Part shown: in pieces, positions 7,163-15,177 of the stretch
How the letters are laid out: every line of letters begins with the position of its first letter
Numbering within the stretch: the stretch's first letter is position 1
Position numbers and translations under genes: made by a program
NCBI RefSeq assembly: GCF_030269305.1
Contig: NZ_BSTC01000001.1
Coordinates: forward strand, 323,467 to 387,466
Source: Kineosporia sp. NBRC 101731
GTDB taxonomy: Bacteria; Actinomycetota; Actinomycetes; Actinomycetales; Kineosporiaceae
Reading direction: 5' to 3'
Length of the DNA: 64,000 bases
Notes under the pieces: generated by a model
The model's database searches: none
Told to the model about the DNA's origin: nothing
The model's input: the letters and a program-made list of their open reading frames with translations, nothing else

Positions 7163-7939
7163 ATGGCCGTGCCGGTAATCGACCTCAACGCCGATCTCGG
7201 TGAGTCCTTCGGCCGCTGGACGCTGGGCGACGACGCCGCTCTGATCGAGGTGATCAGCAGCGCGAACATCGCCTGCGGGTTCCACGCCGGTGATCCGTCC
7301 ACGCTGCGGCGTAGCTGCGAACTCGCCGCCGCCGCCGGGGTCGCGATCGGGGCTCAGGTGGCCTACCGCGACCTGGCCGGTTTCGGCCGTCGCTTCATCG
7401 ACGTCGCCCCGGCCGAACTGCGCGACGACGTGCTGTACCAGCTCGGCGCGCTCGACGGCTTCGCCCGGGCGGCGGGCAGTCGCGTCACCTACCTCAAGCC
7501 GCACGGCGCGCTCTATCACGCCGCGGTCGGCAATCATGGTCAGGCGAAGGCGATAGTGGATGCGGTGCGCACCTACGACCCGACCCTCGCGGTGCTCGGG
7601 CAACCGGGTTCGTTGCTGCTGAAAGAGGCTGCGGCGGTTGGACTGCGGGCGGTTCCCGAGGCCTTCGCCGACCGGCGGTACACCGCGGACGGCGGCTTGC
7701 TCCCCCGGTCGCGGCCCGGGGCGGTGCTCACCGACCAGGCCCGGATCGCCGAGCAGGTGCGGCGGCTGATGGCCGGCGAGGGCGTGATCGCCGACGACGG
7801 CACGGTCGTACCGGTGAGCGCCGAGTCGATCTGCGTGCACGGTGACACGCCGGGGGCCGTCGAGATCGCGAGAACCGTGCGCACCGGGATCACAGCGTCC
7901 GGTGGCTGCGTCCAGGCCTTCACGAATCTGCCGTCGTGA
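7163..7939 (+). CDS. pxpA: 5-oxoprolinase subunit A (LamB/YcsF family)
   Basis: PxpA acts with PxpB and PxpC to hydrolyse 5-oxoproline to glutamate using ATP. The 258-aa protein begins with the family hallmark DLNADLGESFGRW, followed by SANIACGFHAGDP and LKPHGALYH, which contribute metal and substrate ligands. The C-terminus has CVHGDTPGA. ATG 7163 follows GGGGAAG at a suitable distance. The ATG at 7124 lacks a ribosome binding site and adds 13 non-conserved residues. Unusually, pxpB/pxpC are not adjacent; the next genes are unrelated. Confidence 0.92.
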   Translation: MAVPVIDLNADLGESFGRWTLGDDAALIEVISSANIACGFHAGDPSTLRRSCELAAAAGVAIGAQVAYRDLAGFGRRFIDVAPAELRDDVLYQLGALDGFARAAGSRVTYLKPHGALYHAAVGNHGQAKAIVDAVRTYDPTLAVLGQPGSLLLKEAAAVGLRAVPEAFADRRYTADGGLLPRSRPGAVLTDQARIAEQVRRLMAGEGVIADDGTVVPVSAESICVHGDTPGAVEIARTVRTGITASGGCVQAFTNLPS

Positions 7940-7974
7940 GCGTGGCCAGGTGGGGGGACAGGGGAAGGGGACAC

Positions 7975-8073
7975 ATGCCACTGGCCGAGAGGATGAATTC
8001 ATTCTCGTCAGGTTCGATGATCTGCAGCGTGATCGCCGGTCACCCGGAGAATCTGAACGATGACTATGTGTAG
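7975..8073 (+). CDS. Possible 32-aa peptide (weak)
   Basis: A short frame with a strong GGGGAAGGGG ribosome binding site 4 nt before ATG 7975. It encodes 32 residues ending in NLNDDYV, with a short hydrophobic middle (MICSVIAG). It lies 35 bp after the pxpA stop. Nothing resembles a known family. It may be a leader peptide, a small protein or chance. Confidence 0.25.
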   Translation: MPLAERMNSFSSGSMICSVIAGHPENLNDDYV

Positions 8074-8193
8074 AGTAAAACCGCTGTCGAGGGGACGACG
8101 TCAGCGGTGTGGGCCGGGGGGCCCATGGGATCGGCATCGCCGACGTCGCGCCAGCTCAGCGGGCACGGCCGACGCCCACGAAGGGCGTCTGGC

Positions 8194-8246
8194 CGCTGAC
8201 CGGCGCACCACCAATGTCGGGGGACCGGTTGGTGCGCCGGTCAGCG
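8194..8246 (+). terminator. Long stem-loop between pxpA and the cyclase gene
   Basis: Seventeen-bp perfect arms (8194-8210 and 8230-8246) flank a 19-nt loop. A smaller hairpin, GACGCCC...GGGCGTC, lies just before it at about 8172-8190. There is no T-tract. The tandem stems could end pxpA transcription or form a structured 5' leader for the gene starting at 8392. The rest of 7940-8391 shows only the weak peptide frame above. Confidence 0.6.
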
Positions 8247-8391
8247 CTCGTTGCCGGCCGGAGAATTCGTCAGCTCATTACCCCCACGGATCGGAAATCC
8301 TGTGCGCGTCAGTGGCCAGCCCGTATCTACCGGTGAACCGGGTCCATCGACCGGAGAAGAACGCGGGAGCCGTCCAGGCTCGGGTCCAGCG

Positions 8392-9615
8392 ATGATCCCG
8401 GTGGCGCGCCGTCCCGAGCGAGGGGCCGGGATCGTCGTCGACGTGGCGATCGTCGGCGGTGGGGGCGCCGGGCTGAGCCTGGTGCTGGCCCTCGAGCACG
8501 CCGCCCGCACCTCCGGGCGCCGGGCGCCTTCGATCGCCGTCATCGATCCGGTGCGGCGGTCCGGTCAGGATCGCACCTGGTGCTGGTGGGCCGGCGCGCA
8601 CGACCAGCCCGCCTGGCTCCCGCCCCTGCTCACGCAGACCTGGCCGACCATGCGCCTGGTGAACGGCCTGGGCGCCGCGAAGACCTACGACCTGGCACCG
8701 CTGCGCTACCAGATGCTCCGCTCCGCCGACCTCTACGCCGCTGCCGATGCCGCACTGGCGCGCATGGGGGGCGTCCGGATCACCGCCGCGGCCGACGGCG
8801 TGTACGACGGCATGCCGCACGCCGTGGTGCGGGCCGGGGACGAACGGATCCGGGCGAGCTGGGTGTTCGACTCCCGGCCCTCGCCGCCCTCGACCCCCGG
8901 CTCCACGCAGCTGCTGCAGCATTTTCGGGGCTGGACCGTCCGGTTCCCCGAAGGCTCGGCCAAGCTTGACGAAAATGTGGCCACGCTCATGGATTTCAGC
9001 GTGCCGCAGCCCGAGCGCGGGGTGGCGTTCGCCTACTGCCTGCCGGTGGCGACCGACACCGCCCTGATCGAGTACACCGAGTTCAGCCCTGCGGTTCTGG
9101 ATCCCGCACGCTACGACGAGGCTCTGCGGTCCTACCTCGATCGCATCTGGCCCGGCGTGGACTATCGGATCGAGGCGCAGGAAGACGGCGTGATCCCGAT
9201 GACCGACGCGTCGTTCGCCCGCCGCACCGGTGACCGGCTCTTCCGGCTCGGCACCGCCGGTGGGGCGACCAGGGCGTCCACCGGATATACGTTCTCGGCC
9301 ATGCAGCGCCAGGCGCAGCAGATCGCCGACTTGCTGCTGGACGACCGGCTCCCGGTGCCTCCCCGTCCCTACCCGCTGCGGCACCGCTGGATGGACGCCG
9401 TGATGCTGCGCGCCCTCGACCGCGGTTATGTCGACGGACCCGAGCTCTTCACCAGCCTTTTCGAGCGCAATCCGAGCGACCGGGTGATCCGGTTCCTGGA
9501 CGGCACGAGCAGCCCGGCCGACGAGCTGGCCATCATGAGCTCCACGCCCGCCCCGGCGATGATGCGCTCGGCGATGGAAGACGCGTCGGCCCGGCTGAAG
9601 CGGATCTTCCGCTAG
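8392..9615 (+). CDS. Lycopene cyclase family protein (CrtY/CrtL-like)
   Basis: Predicted FAD/NAD(P)-dependent cyclase of about 407 aa. The Rossmann dinucleotide motif VAIVGGGGAGLSL lies near residue 18. DRTWCWW follows near residue 60, and the late signature GGATRASTGYTF at about 292-303 corresponds to the GGxxxPTTGYxF motif of CrtY cyclases. These enzymes close the ends of lycopene to beta-rings. No crtE, crtB or crtI is nearby, so it is an orphan here, and the substrate could be another polyene. ATG 8392 was chosen; the upstream extension from 8251 is low-complexity. No strong ribosome binding site is visible. Confidence 0.8.
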   Translation: MIPVARRPERGAGIVVDVAIVGGGGAGLSLVLALEHAARTSGRRAPSIAVIDPVRRSGQDRTWCWWAGAHDQPAWLPPLLTQTWPTMRLVNGLGAAKTYDLAPLRYQMLRSADLYAAADAALARMGGVRITAAADGVYDGMPHAVVRAGDERIRASWVFDSRPSPPSTPGSTQLLQHFRGWTVRFPEGSAKLDENVATLMDFSVPQPERGVAFAYCLPVATDTALIEYTEFSPAVLDPARYDEALRSYLDRIWPGVDYRIEAQEDGVIPMTDASFARRTGDRLFRLGTAGGATRASTGYTFSAMQRQAQQIADLLLDDRLPVPPRPYPLRHRWMDAVMLRALDRGYVDGPELFTSLFERNPSDRVIRFLDGTSSPADELAIMSSTPAPAMMRSAMEDASARLKRIFR

Positions 9616-9765
9616 CGAGCTGTCGTCGCACAGAGTATCGACTGATCACCTGATGTGACACTACAGCTTTTCCCATGGCAGAGTCGGTCTGCCGCGGGCA
9701 GTCACCGCAGCACCGGGCGTCCTACGGGACATGTTCCGGTAAGCCGACTTTGGGGAATTCACACG

Positions 9766-11460
9766 ATGCTGCCACGGGCCTTCCGGCGTGCCGGAACCGG
9801 TGTTCTGATCAGCGCGGTCGCGGGCGGAGTACTGCTCAGCACCACCGGTGAAGCAGTGGCCACGGTCGGTCCATCGTCCAGGAAGAAAGCCGCGGCTGCG
9901 GCCGTGGACCGTTACGACGCGCAGAAGCTGCACTGGCGCGCCTGCCTGGACCGGGACGAGATGCCCGGTCTGCCGGACGGCTACTACCGGCTGGAATGCG
10001 CCACCCTGCTCGCGCCCCGCGACTGGAACGTGCCGCAGGGCGGCGTGGACATCCGGCTCAAGGTCAGCCGCCTGAAGAGCCTCACGGCCGCGAAACCGGG
10101 CATGCTCTTCACCAATCCGGGTGGCCCGGGCGCCGACGGCGCTGATCTGCCCCTGCTGATGGTGAGCGCCCGCCGGAAGAAACTGATGGCGAGCCAGGAC
10201 GTCTACGGCATGGACGTGCGAGGTGGCGGGGGATCGAGCAACATCACCTGTGGTGGTGCGCAGAATCTGACGGCCGATCCGCGCCTGCGCTCGGAGGCGA
10301 GTGTGAACCTGCAGCTCGACGCGGCCGAGCTGACCGCGAGGGCCTGCGACGTGGCCGGCCGCGAACTGAGCCAGTACGTCACCACCTCGCAGACCATCCA
10401 GGATGTCGACCTGTTGCGCCGGATCGCCGGGCACGACCGGGTGAACTGGCTGGGCTTCTCGGCCGGCACCTGGATGGGCGCGCACTACGCCACCCGGTTC
10501 CCCGAGCACGCCGGGCACCTGGTGTTCGACTCCAACGTCGATTTCACCGGCACCTGGGAGAACGCGTTCAGCCGTCAGCCGCTCGGATTCCAGCGCCGTT
10601 TCGAGCATGACTTCGCACCCTGGGTGGCGAGGTACCACAACCTCTACGGCCTTGGTCCCACCCCCAAGGCCGTGATCGCAAGCTACGAAAAGCTGCGCGC
10701 CCGAATGACTCCCGATGCCCCGGTGCAGGACGCGGTCACGCTCGACGACGTCATCGCGGGCACCATGTATGCCAAGGTGCTCTTCCCTGACGCCGCCGCG
10801 TCCCTGGCCGATCTCAACGGCTACCTGCAGGCCCAGGGCAGTGGAAAGTTCCGCACCGCAGACCGGTACGCCGCGAAGGTGCGCAAGGCAGTGGCCGTGA
10901 TCCAGCGCGACGGTCTGCGCAACACCTTCTCCGGCGATGCCAACAGCTCCGTGTTCCTGGCCGTGACCTGCCAGGACACGCCGTGGAACGCCAGCCGCGG
11001 GTCACTGGTCAAGTCCTCGGCCGAGGCCGGCAAGAACTACCCGCTGATCGGCTGGTCGACGATCGACCAGCCCTGCGCCTTCTGGAACCGGCCCGCCGGC
11101 GTCGACCTGCCCACGCCGACCGGACAAGGTGTACAGCCGGTGCTGATGGTGCAGTCGGTCAACGACCCGGCCACCCCGATCGAAGGGGCCCGGGCGGCCG
11201 CCGCGAACTTCGAGGGGGCCCGGCTGCTGACCGTCACCGGCGAGGGTGACCACGGCCTCTATGCCGGCGGAAACAGCTGTGTGGACAAGAAGGTCGATGA
11301 CTTCATCATCAACGGCAAGCTGCCTCCGGTCGGCGCGACCTGCAAGGGCACGGCCCTGCCCGACCCCACCGGCGTCGGAGCGATGAGCACCGCCCGGCTA
11401 CCGGTCCGGGGCACCAACCCGCTGCTGGCTCTACGCCAGATCAGCGAGCTGGTGCATTGA
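9766..11460 (+). CDS. Secreted alpha/beta hydrolase, tripeptidyl aminopeptidase-like (S33)
   Basis: A protein of about 564 aa with an N-terminal signal peptide (positive start RAFRRAG, then a hydrophobic run to about residue 28), so it is exported. The hydrolase core shows the oxyanion region FTNPGGPGADG, the nucleophile elbow GFSAGTWMG, the Asp in VNDPATP and the His in GEGDHGLY. That set and the TAP-like C-terminal region match SlpD/SlpE/tripeptidyl aminopeptidases, which trim peptides outside the cell. Several cysteines may form disulfides. The start is ATG 9766. The gene is convergent with copA, whose stop codon immediately follows. Confidence 0.85.
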   Translation: MLPRAFRRAGTGVLISAVAGGVLLSTTGEAVATVGPSSRKKAAAAAVDRYDAQKLHWRACLDRDEMPGLPDGYYRLECATLLAPRDWNVPQGGVDIRLKVSRLKSLTAAKPGMLFTNPGGPGADGADLPLLMVSARRKKLMASQDVYGMDVRGGGGSSNITCGGAQNLTADPRLRSEASVNLQLDAAELTARACDVAGRELSQYVTTSQTIQDVDLLRRIAGHDRVNWLGFSAGTWMGAHYATRFPEHAGHLVFDSNVDFTGTWENAFSRQPLGFQRRFEHDFAPWVARYHNLYGLGPTPKAVIASYEKLRARMTPDAPVQDAVTLDDVIAGTMYAKVLFPDAAASLADLNGYLQAQGSGKFRTADRYAAKVRKAVAVIQRDGLRNTFSGDANSSVFLAVTCQDTPWNASRGSLVKSSAEAGKNYPLIGWSTIDQPCAFWNRPAGVDLPTPTGQGVQPVLMVQSVNDPATPIEGARAAAANFEGARLLTVTGEGDHGLYAGGNSCVDKKVDDFIINGKLPPVGATCKGTALPDPTGVGAMSTARLPVRGTNPLLALRQISELVH

Positions 11461-13713
11461 TCAGGCCCGGAACCGCCGTAGCCGCAGCGAGTTCGTCACC
11501 ACGGCAACGCTGCTCAGGGCCATGGCCAGGCCCGCGATCATCGGGTTGAGCAGGCCGAACGCGGCCAGGGGCAGTGCGGCGACGTTGTAACCGAAGGCCC
11601 AGAAAAGGTTCTGGCGCACGATGCGAGAAGTGGCGCGGGAGAGCCGGATGGCCTGCGGCACGGTCTCCATCTCGCCGCGCACCAGGGTGATGTCCCCGGC
11701 CTCCATCGCGGCGTCGGTGCCCGTACCCAGCGCCAGCCCGAGTCGCGCGGTGGCCAGGGCCGCAGCGTCGTTCACGCCGTCACCCACCATCGCCACCCGG
11801 TGGCCGCTCGCCTGCAGTCTCTCGACCACGGCGACCTTTTCCTCCGGCATCAGCTCGGCGAACACGTCGTCGGGGGCGATCCCGACCGATGAGGCAACCG
11901 CACGAGCAGTGGACGCGTTGTCCCCGGTGGCGAGCATCGGTGTCAGTCCCAGCGCCCGGAGCTGGGTGATGGCCTCGCGGGCACCGGGTTTGATGGTGTC
12001 GGCAATCGTGAGCACGGCGGCGGGGGTTCCATCGATCCAGACGACGACCGCGGTGCGTCCCTCGGCGGCCGAGACGGCACCGGTCAGAGCACCCGGGAGC
12101 GCAGCGACGGCATCACGCTGGTCGTCGACGCTGCTGCCCGACTGTTCCGGAACCATCCCGGAGGCCGCGCGGCCGGGTGCCGACGCGTCCTCCATCGGGT
12201 TGGTGGGCAACCACGAAGGCCGCCCGACCCGCACGCGCCGACCATCCACGGTGCCCTCGACCCCGAGGCCCTGGGTGCTGCCGAACTCGGTGACCGTCGG
12301 CAGCTCACCGGGAACCGCGGCCACCACGGCCCGGCCCAGCGGGTGCTCACCCGCATGCTCCACGGCTGCGGCCAGGCGCAGTACCTCGTCACGCCGGAAC
12401 CCGTCGGCCACCGTGACGTCGGCCAGGCTCATCCGCCCCTGCGTCAGGGTGCCGGTCTTGTCCAGCACGATCACGTCGACGTGCTGGGCGTCTTCCAGCG
12501 TCTGTGGTCCGCGGATCAGGATGCCCATCTGAGCGCCCCGACCGGTCCCGACCAGCAGCGCCGTCGGGATAGCCAGGCCCAGCGCGCACGGGCAGGCGAT
12601 GATCAGCACCGACACCGCCGCGATCCCGGCGCTCTGCCAGTCGCCGGTGAGCACCACCCACAGCACCAGAGACAGCAGTGACAACATGATCACCGCCGGC
12701 ACGAACACGCTGGAGACCCGATCGGCCAGACGCTGGGCCCGGGCTTTACCCGACTGCGCTTCCTGCACGATGCGCGTGATCCGGGACAGCGTCGTGTCAG
12801 CACCCACCCGGGTCGCCCTCACCACGATCCGCCCGGCACCGTTCACGCAGGCGCCGGTGACGATTGAGTCTGGTTTCACGTGAATCGGGAGGGGTTCACC
12901 AGTGAGCATGGATTCGTCCACATCACTGTCGCCCTCGGTCACCACGCCGTCGGTACCGATGCGCTCACCCGGCCGGACCACAAAAAGGTCTCCCACGGAG
13001 AGCTCTTCGGCCTTGATGCGGATCTCCCGACCGTTCTTGAGCAGGTTGACGTCCCGGGCGCCCAGGTCGAGCAGGGAACGCAGCGCAGCCCCCGAGCTAC
13101 GGCGGGCACGAGCCTCCAGCAGCCGCCCGGTCAGCAGGAAAGTAGTGACTACGGTGGCGATTTCCAGGTAGGGCTCGCCGGTGCCGGTCAGCAGGACGCC
13201 CACCGACCAGGCCGTGGCGGCCGTGACCCCCATCGACACCAGCGTGTCCATCGTGGCCGCACCGTGCCGCGCGTTGATGCCCGTGGCCCGGTGGAACGGC
13301 CAGGCCGCCCACGTCACCACCGGCAGGGCGAGCGCCAGGGTCACCCAGCCCCAACCGTCGAACCGCAGGGCGGGGATCATCGAGATCGCGGCCACCGGCA
13401 CCGTGAGGATCCCGGCCAGGATCAGCCGGGGTTTGAGAGCTCTTTCCTGGTTGCTCTTTTCGTCACCACCAGAGGGCGCTTCGGGTGCCGGGAGCGCTGC
13501 CGTGTATCCGGTCGTCTCGACCGTGGTGATCAGGTCGGCATCACTCACCCCGCCGGCCACGAGCACGTGGGCGCGCTCGGTGGCGAGGTTGACGGTGGCG
13601 TCGACGCCGGCGAGGCGATTGAGCTTCTTCTCCACCCGGGTGGCGCAGCTGGCACAGGTCATGCCGCCGATGGTCAGATCGACCTGCCGGCGGGGAGTCA
13701 CCTCGGTGTCCAC
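11461..13713 (-). CDS. copA: Copper-exporting P1B-type ATPase
   Basis: A 750-aa membrane pump that exports Cu(I) with ATP hydrolysis. An N-terminal heavy-metal domain carries GMTCASC (residues about 17-23). The transmembrane metal site is ACPCALGL near residue 370. The phosphorylation site DKTGT is near 418, the EHPLG nucleotide-domain motif near 456 and GDGVND near 643. Transmembrane helices flank these as in CopA. It is the last gene of csoR-copZ-copA on the minus strand, with 2 bp between copZ and copA, so the three are co-transcribed and probably copper-induced through CsoR. Residues about 495-525 form a short, poorly conserved insert in the nucleotide domain. Confidence 0.95.
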   Translation of the reverse strand: MDTEVTPRRQVDLTIGGMTCASCATRVEKKLNRLAGVDATVNLATERAHVLVAGGVSDADLITTVETTGYTAALPAPEAPSGGDEKSNQERALKPRLILAGILTVPVAAISMIPALRFDGWGWVTLALALPVVTWAAWPFHRATGINARHGAATMDTLVSMGVTAATAWSVGVLLTGTGEPYLEIATVVTTFLLTGRLLEARARRSSGAALRSLLDLGARDVNLLKNGREIRIKAEELSVGDLFVVRPGERIGTDGVVTEGDSDVDESMLTGEPLPIHVKPDSIVTGACVNGAGRIVVRATRVGADTTLSRITRIVQEAQSGKARAQRLADRVSSVFVPAVIMLSLLSLVLWVVLTGDWQSAGIAAVSVLIIACPCALGLAIPTALLVGTGRGAQMGILIRGPQTLEDAQHVDVIVLDKTGTLTQGRMSLADVTVADGFRRDEVLRLAAAVEHAGEHPLGRAVVAAVPGELPTVTEFGSTQGLGVEGTVDGRRVRVGRPSWLPTNPMEDASAPGRAASGMVPEQSGSSVDDQRDAVAALPGALTGAVSAAEGRTAVVVWIDGTPAAVLTIADTIKPGAREAITQLRALGLTPMLATGDNASTARAVASSVGIAPDDVFAELMPEEKVAVVERLQASGHRVAMVGDGVNDAAALATARLGLALGTGTDAAMEAGDITLVRGEMETVPQAIRLSRATSRIVRQNLFWAFGYNVAALPLAAFGLLNPMIAGLAMALSSVAVVTNSLRLRRFRA

Positions 13714-13715
13714 CG

Positions 13716-13940
13716 TCAGGCCCGGGCGGCGAGTTCGTACCCGGCCTCGTCGACGGCGGCGGCGACAGCCGCGGGGTCGAGGGGTGACTCGCTGACGATG
13801 GTGACGGGCGTGGTGCCTTCGGGGTGTAGGTCGATCTCGACCGCGCTGACGCCCGGAAGGGCCGACAGCTCAGAGGTGACCGCCGAGACGCAGTGTCCGC
13901 AGGTCATGCCGGTGACATCAATGTTCGTCGTGGTGCTCAT
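13716..13940 (-). CDS. copZ: Copper chaperone, heavy-metal-associated domain
   Basis: A 74-residue ferredoxin-like HMA protein with the metal-binding motif GMTCGHC at residues 11-17. It carries Cu(I) in the cytosol and hands it to CopA. It lies between csoR and copA in one operon. The start is ATG 13940. Confidence 0.93.
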   Translation of the reverse strand: MSTTTNIDVTGMTCGHCVSAVTSELSALPGVSAVEIDLHPEGTTPVTIVSESPLDPAAVAAAVDEAGYELAARA

Positions 13941-13954
13941 GATTTCCTCTCCTG

Positions 13955-13982
13955 AGGTTTGGCTAGCTAGGTTTGGCTAGCT
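13955..13982. repeat. Tandem 14-bp duplication between csoR and copZ
   Basis: AGGTTTGGCTAGCT occurs twice head to tail (13955-13968 and 13969-13982). The second copy contains the csoR stop codon (13977-13979) and the first repeats that stop. It looks like a small replication-slippage duplication in the csoR-copZ spacer. Confidence 0.85.
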
Positions 13983-14258
13983 CCGGACGAGACGGGCGAT
14001 GGCGTCGGCGGCCTCGGTGATCTTGACCCGGGCCTCTTCGTCGCCCTGCCGCGCGGCCTCGACCACGCAGTGCGACATGTGGTCTTCGAGGAGTCCCAGG
14101 CTCACGGCCTGGAGCGCCTTCGTGACGGCGGCGACCTGCGTCAGCACGTCGATGCAGTAGGTGTCTTCGTCCACCATGCGCTGCAGCCCCCGCACCTGCC
14201 CCTCAACGCGACGCAATCGCTTGAGGTAGTCCTCTTTCGAGCCGGCGTACCCAGCCAT
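13977..14258 (-). CDS. csoR: Copper-sensing transcriptional repressor CsoR
   Basis: A 93-aa all-helical repressor of the DUF156/CsoR family. The Cu(I) ligands appear as Cys in YCIDVL (residue about 35) and His-Cys in MSHC (about 60-64), the C-H-C set that distinguishes copper sensors. The RVEGQVRGLQRM helix is the family signature. Apo-CsoR represses the operon and Cu(I) releases it. It is first in csoR-copZ-copA and likely autoregulated through the site at 14281-14295. An SD-like GGAAGGAG lies upstream of ATG 14258. Confidence 0.94.
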   Translation of the reverse strand: MAGYAGSKEDYLKRLRRVEGQVRGLQRMVDEDTYCIDVLTQVAAVTKALQAVSLGLLEDHMSHCVVEAARQGDEEARVKITEAADAIARLVRS

Positions 14259-14280
14259 GTCCGCTCCTTCCAGGAAACCC

Positions 14281-14295
14281 TACCCCCCTAGGGTA
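14281..14295. promoter_or_regulatory. Likely CsoR operator
   Basis: The sequence TACCCCCCTAGGGTA lies 22 bp upstream of the csoR start. It is a G/C-tract pseudo-palindrome (TACCC...GGGTA), the known form of CsoR sites. It would overlap the minus-strand promoter of the copper operon. Confidence 0.75.
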
Positions 14296-14586
14296 TGCAT
14301 AGAGTCAAATGAATCTTGGGCCTGGGTATTCCGGCGGGGGTGGTCCATGAGTTACTCGGGCGAGGTTTCGGGGGCCGAAGGCAGGCCTGCAAGCGCAGGA
14401 GATCTTGATGATCAAGCACAAAGTATCCAGTAAAGTACTCTTGGTAATTGATCGGCTGGTCGCACGTGCGTCACTTGAATGCCATCTTTTGTCTGAGCTA
14501 GCGATTCGATGGGCCTGGTTGTGTCAGGCGCTGCTTGCGACGCCCCCGGTTAAAGTGATGCAGGGGATGAAGGGAGGTGGTGCCGG
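14296..14586. other. AT-richer intergenic stretch before the Uma2 gene
   Basis: About 290 bp between divergent csoR and the Uma2 gene, with visibly lower GC around 14395-14520. The frame at 14405-14590 has no ribosome binding site or domain character. The lower GC may mark a horizontally acquired edge near the Uma2 gene. I see no repeat or RNA. Confidence 0.35.
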
Positions 14587-15162
14587 ATGAGCGCAGAGCC
14601 CGTGGAACCGCTCGACGAGTTGGACATGCAACTCGCACGGCTGATGCACCTCGCTCGCCGGCGACCGTTGACGATCGATGATCTGTGGGGCCTGCCTCCG
14701 GAACTGGGGCGCACGGAACTGCTCAACGGGAGCCTGATCTTGACACCCCTGCCGGACGTGCAACACCAAGACCTGGTGGCGCGCCTGACTCTGGCATTAC
14801 GCCAACTGCTGGACGAACCCCACGCACCTTCCCCGGCGTTGGCGCTCCCGGGATGCAACGTCTTCAAACCGGACTCGGACGGAGAGTTGTTCGGGCCTGA
14901 TGTTGTGGTCATCGATCCCACCAAGGTGGTCCGCATCCATGGCAAGGGCGATGGCGTCTACCCGGACGATGTTCTGCTGGCGATCGAAGTGACCTCGTCG
15001 AACGCCAAGATGGATCTCGAGACCAAACGGCAGTGGTTCGAGGCCCATGGAGTTCCGTATGTCGTGCTGGATCGCACCCAGAGTCCGATGACGTTCACGC
15101 CGTTCAGGTCCTGGCCCCGTTGGGCGAGGCCGGACGTGCTGCGGGCGGCGGCGGACCTCTGA
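14587..15162 (+). CDS. Uma2-family (DUF820) PD-(D/E)XK nuclease-like protein
   Basis: A 191-aa protein with the Uma2 fold pattern. The entry helix is TIDDLWGLPPE, then ELLNGSLILTP, the conserved FGPDVVVIDP (catalytic Asp region near residue 102) and VLLAIEVTSSNAKMDLETKRQWFEAHGVPYVVLD, which carries the E-x-(S/T)S...K part of the nuclease core. Uma2 proteins are abundant in actinomycetes and cyanobacteria; their role is unsettled. The last 20 residues, rich in W and R, look less typical than the usual ending, so a late frameshift is possible. A GGGAGG ribosome binding site lies upstream of ATG 14587. Confidence 0.78.
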   Translation: MSAEPVEPLDELDMQLARLMHLARRRPLTIDDLWGLPPELGRTELLNGSLILTPLPDVQHQDLVARLTLALRQLLDEPHAPSPALALPGCNVFKPDSDGELFGPDVVVIDPTKVVRIHGKGDGVYPDDVLLAIEVTSSNAKMDLETKRQWFEAHGVPYVVLDRTQSPMTFTPFRSWPRWARPDVLRAAADL

Positions 15163-15177
15163 GGGAACAGGCCGGAG

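Noticed and set aside
14405-14590. 61-aa frame before the Uma2 gene
   Set aside because: No ribosome binding site, no hydrophobic or domain pattern, and it overlaps the Uma2 start.
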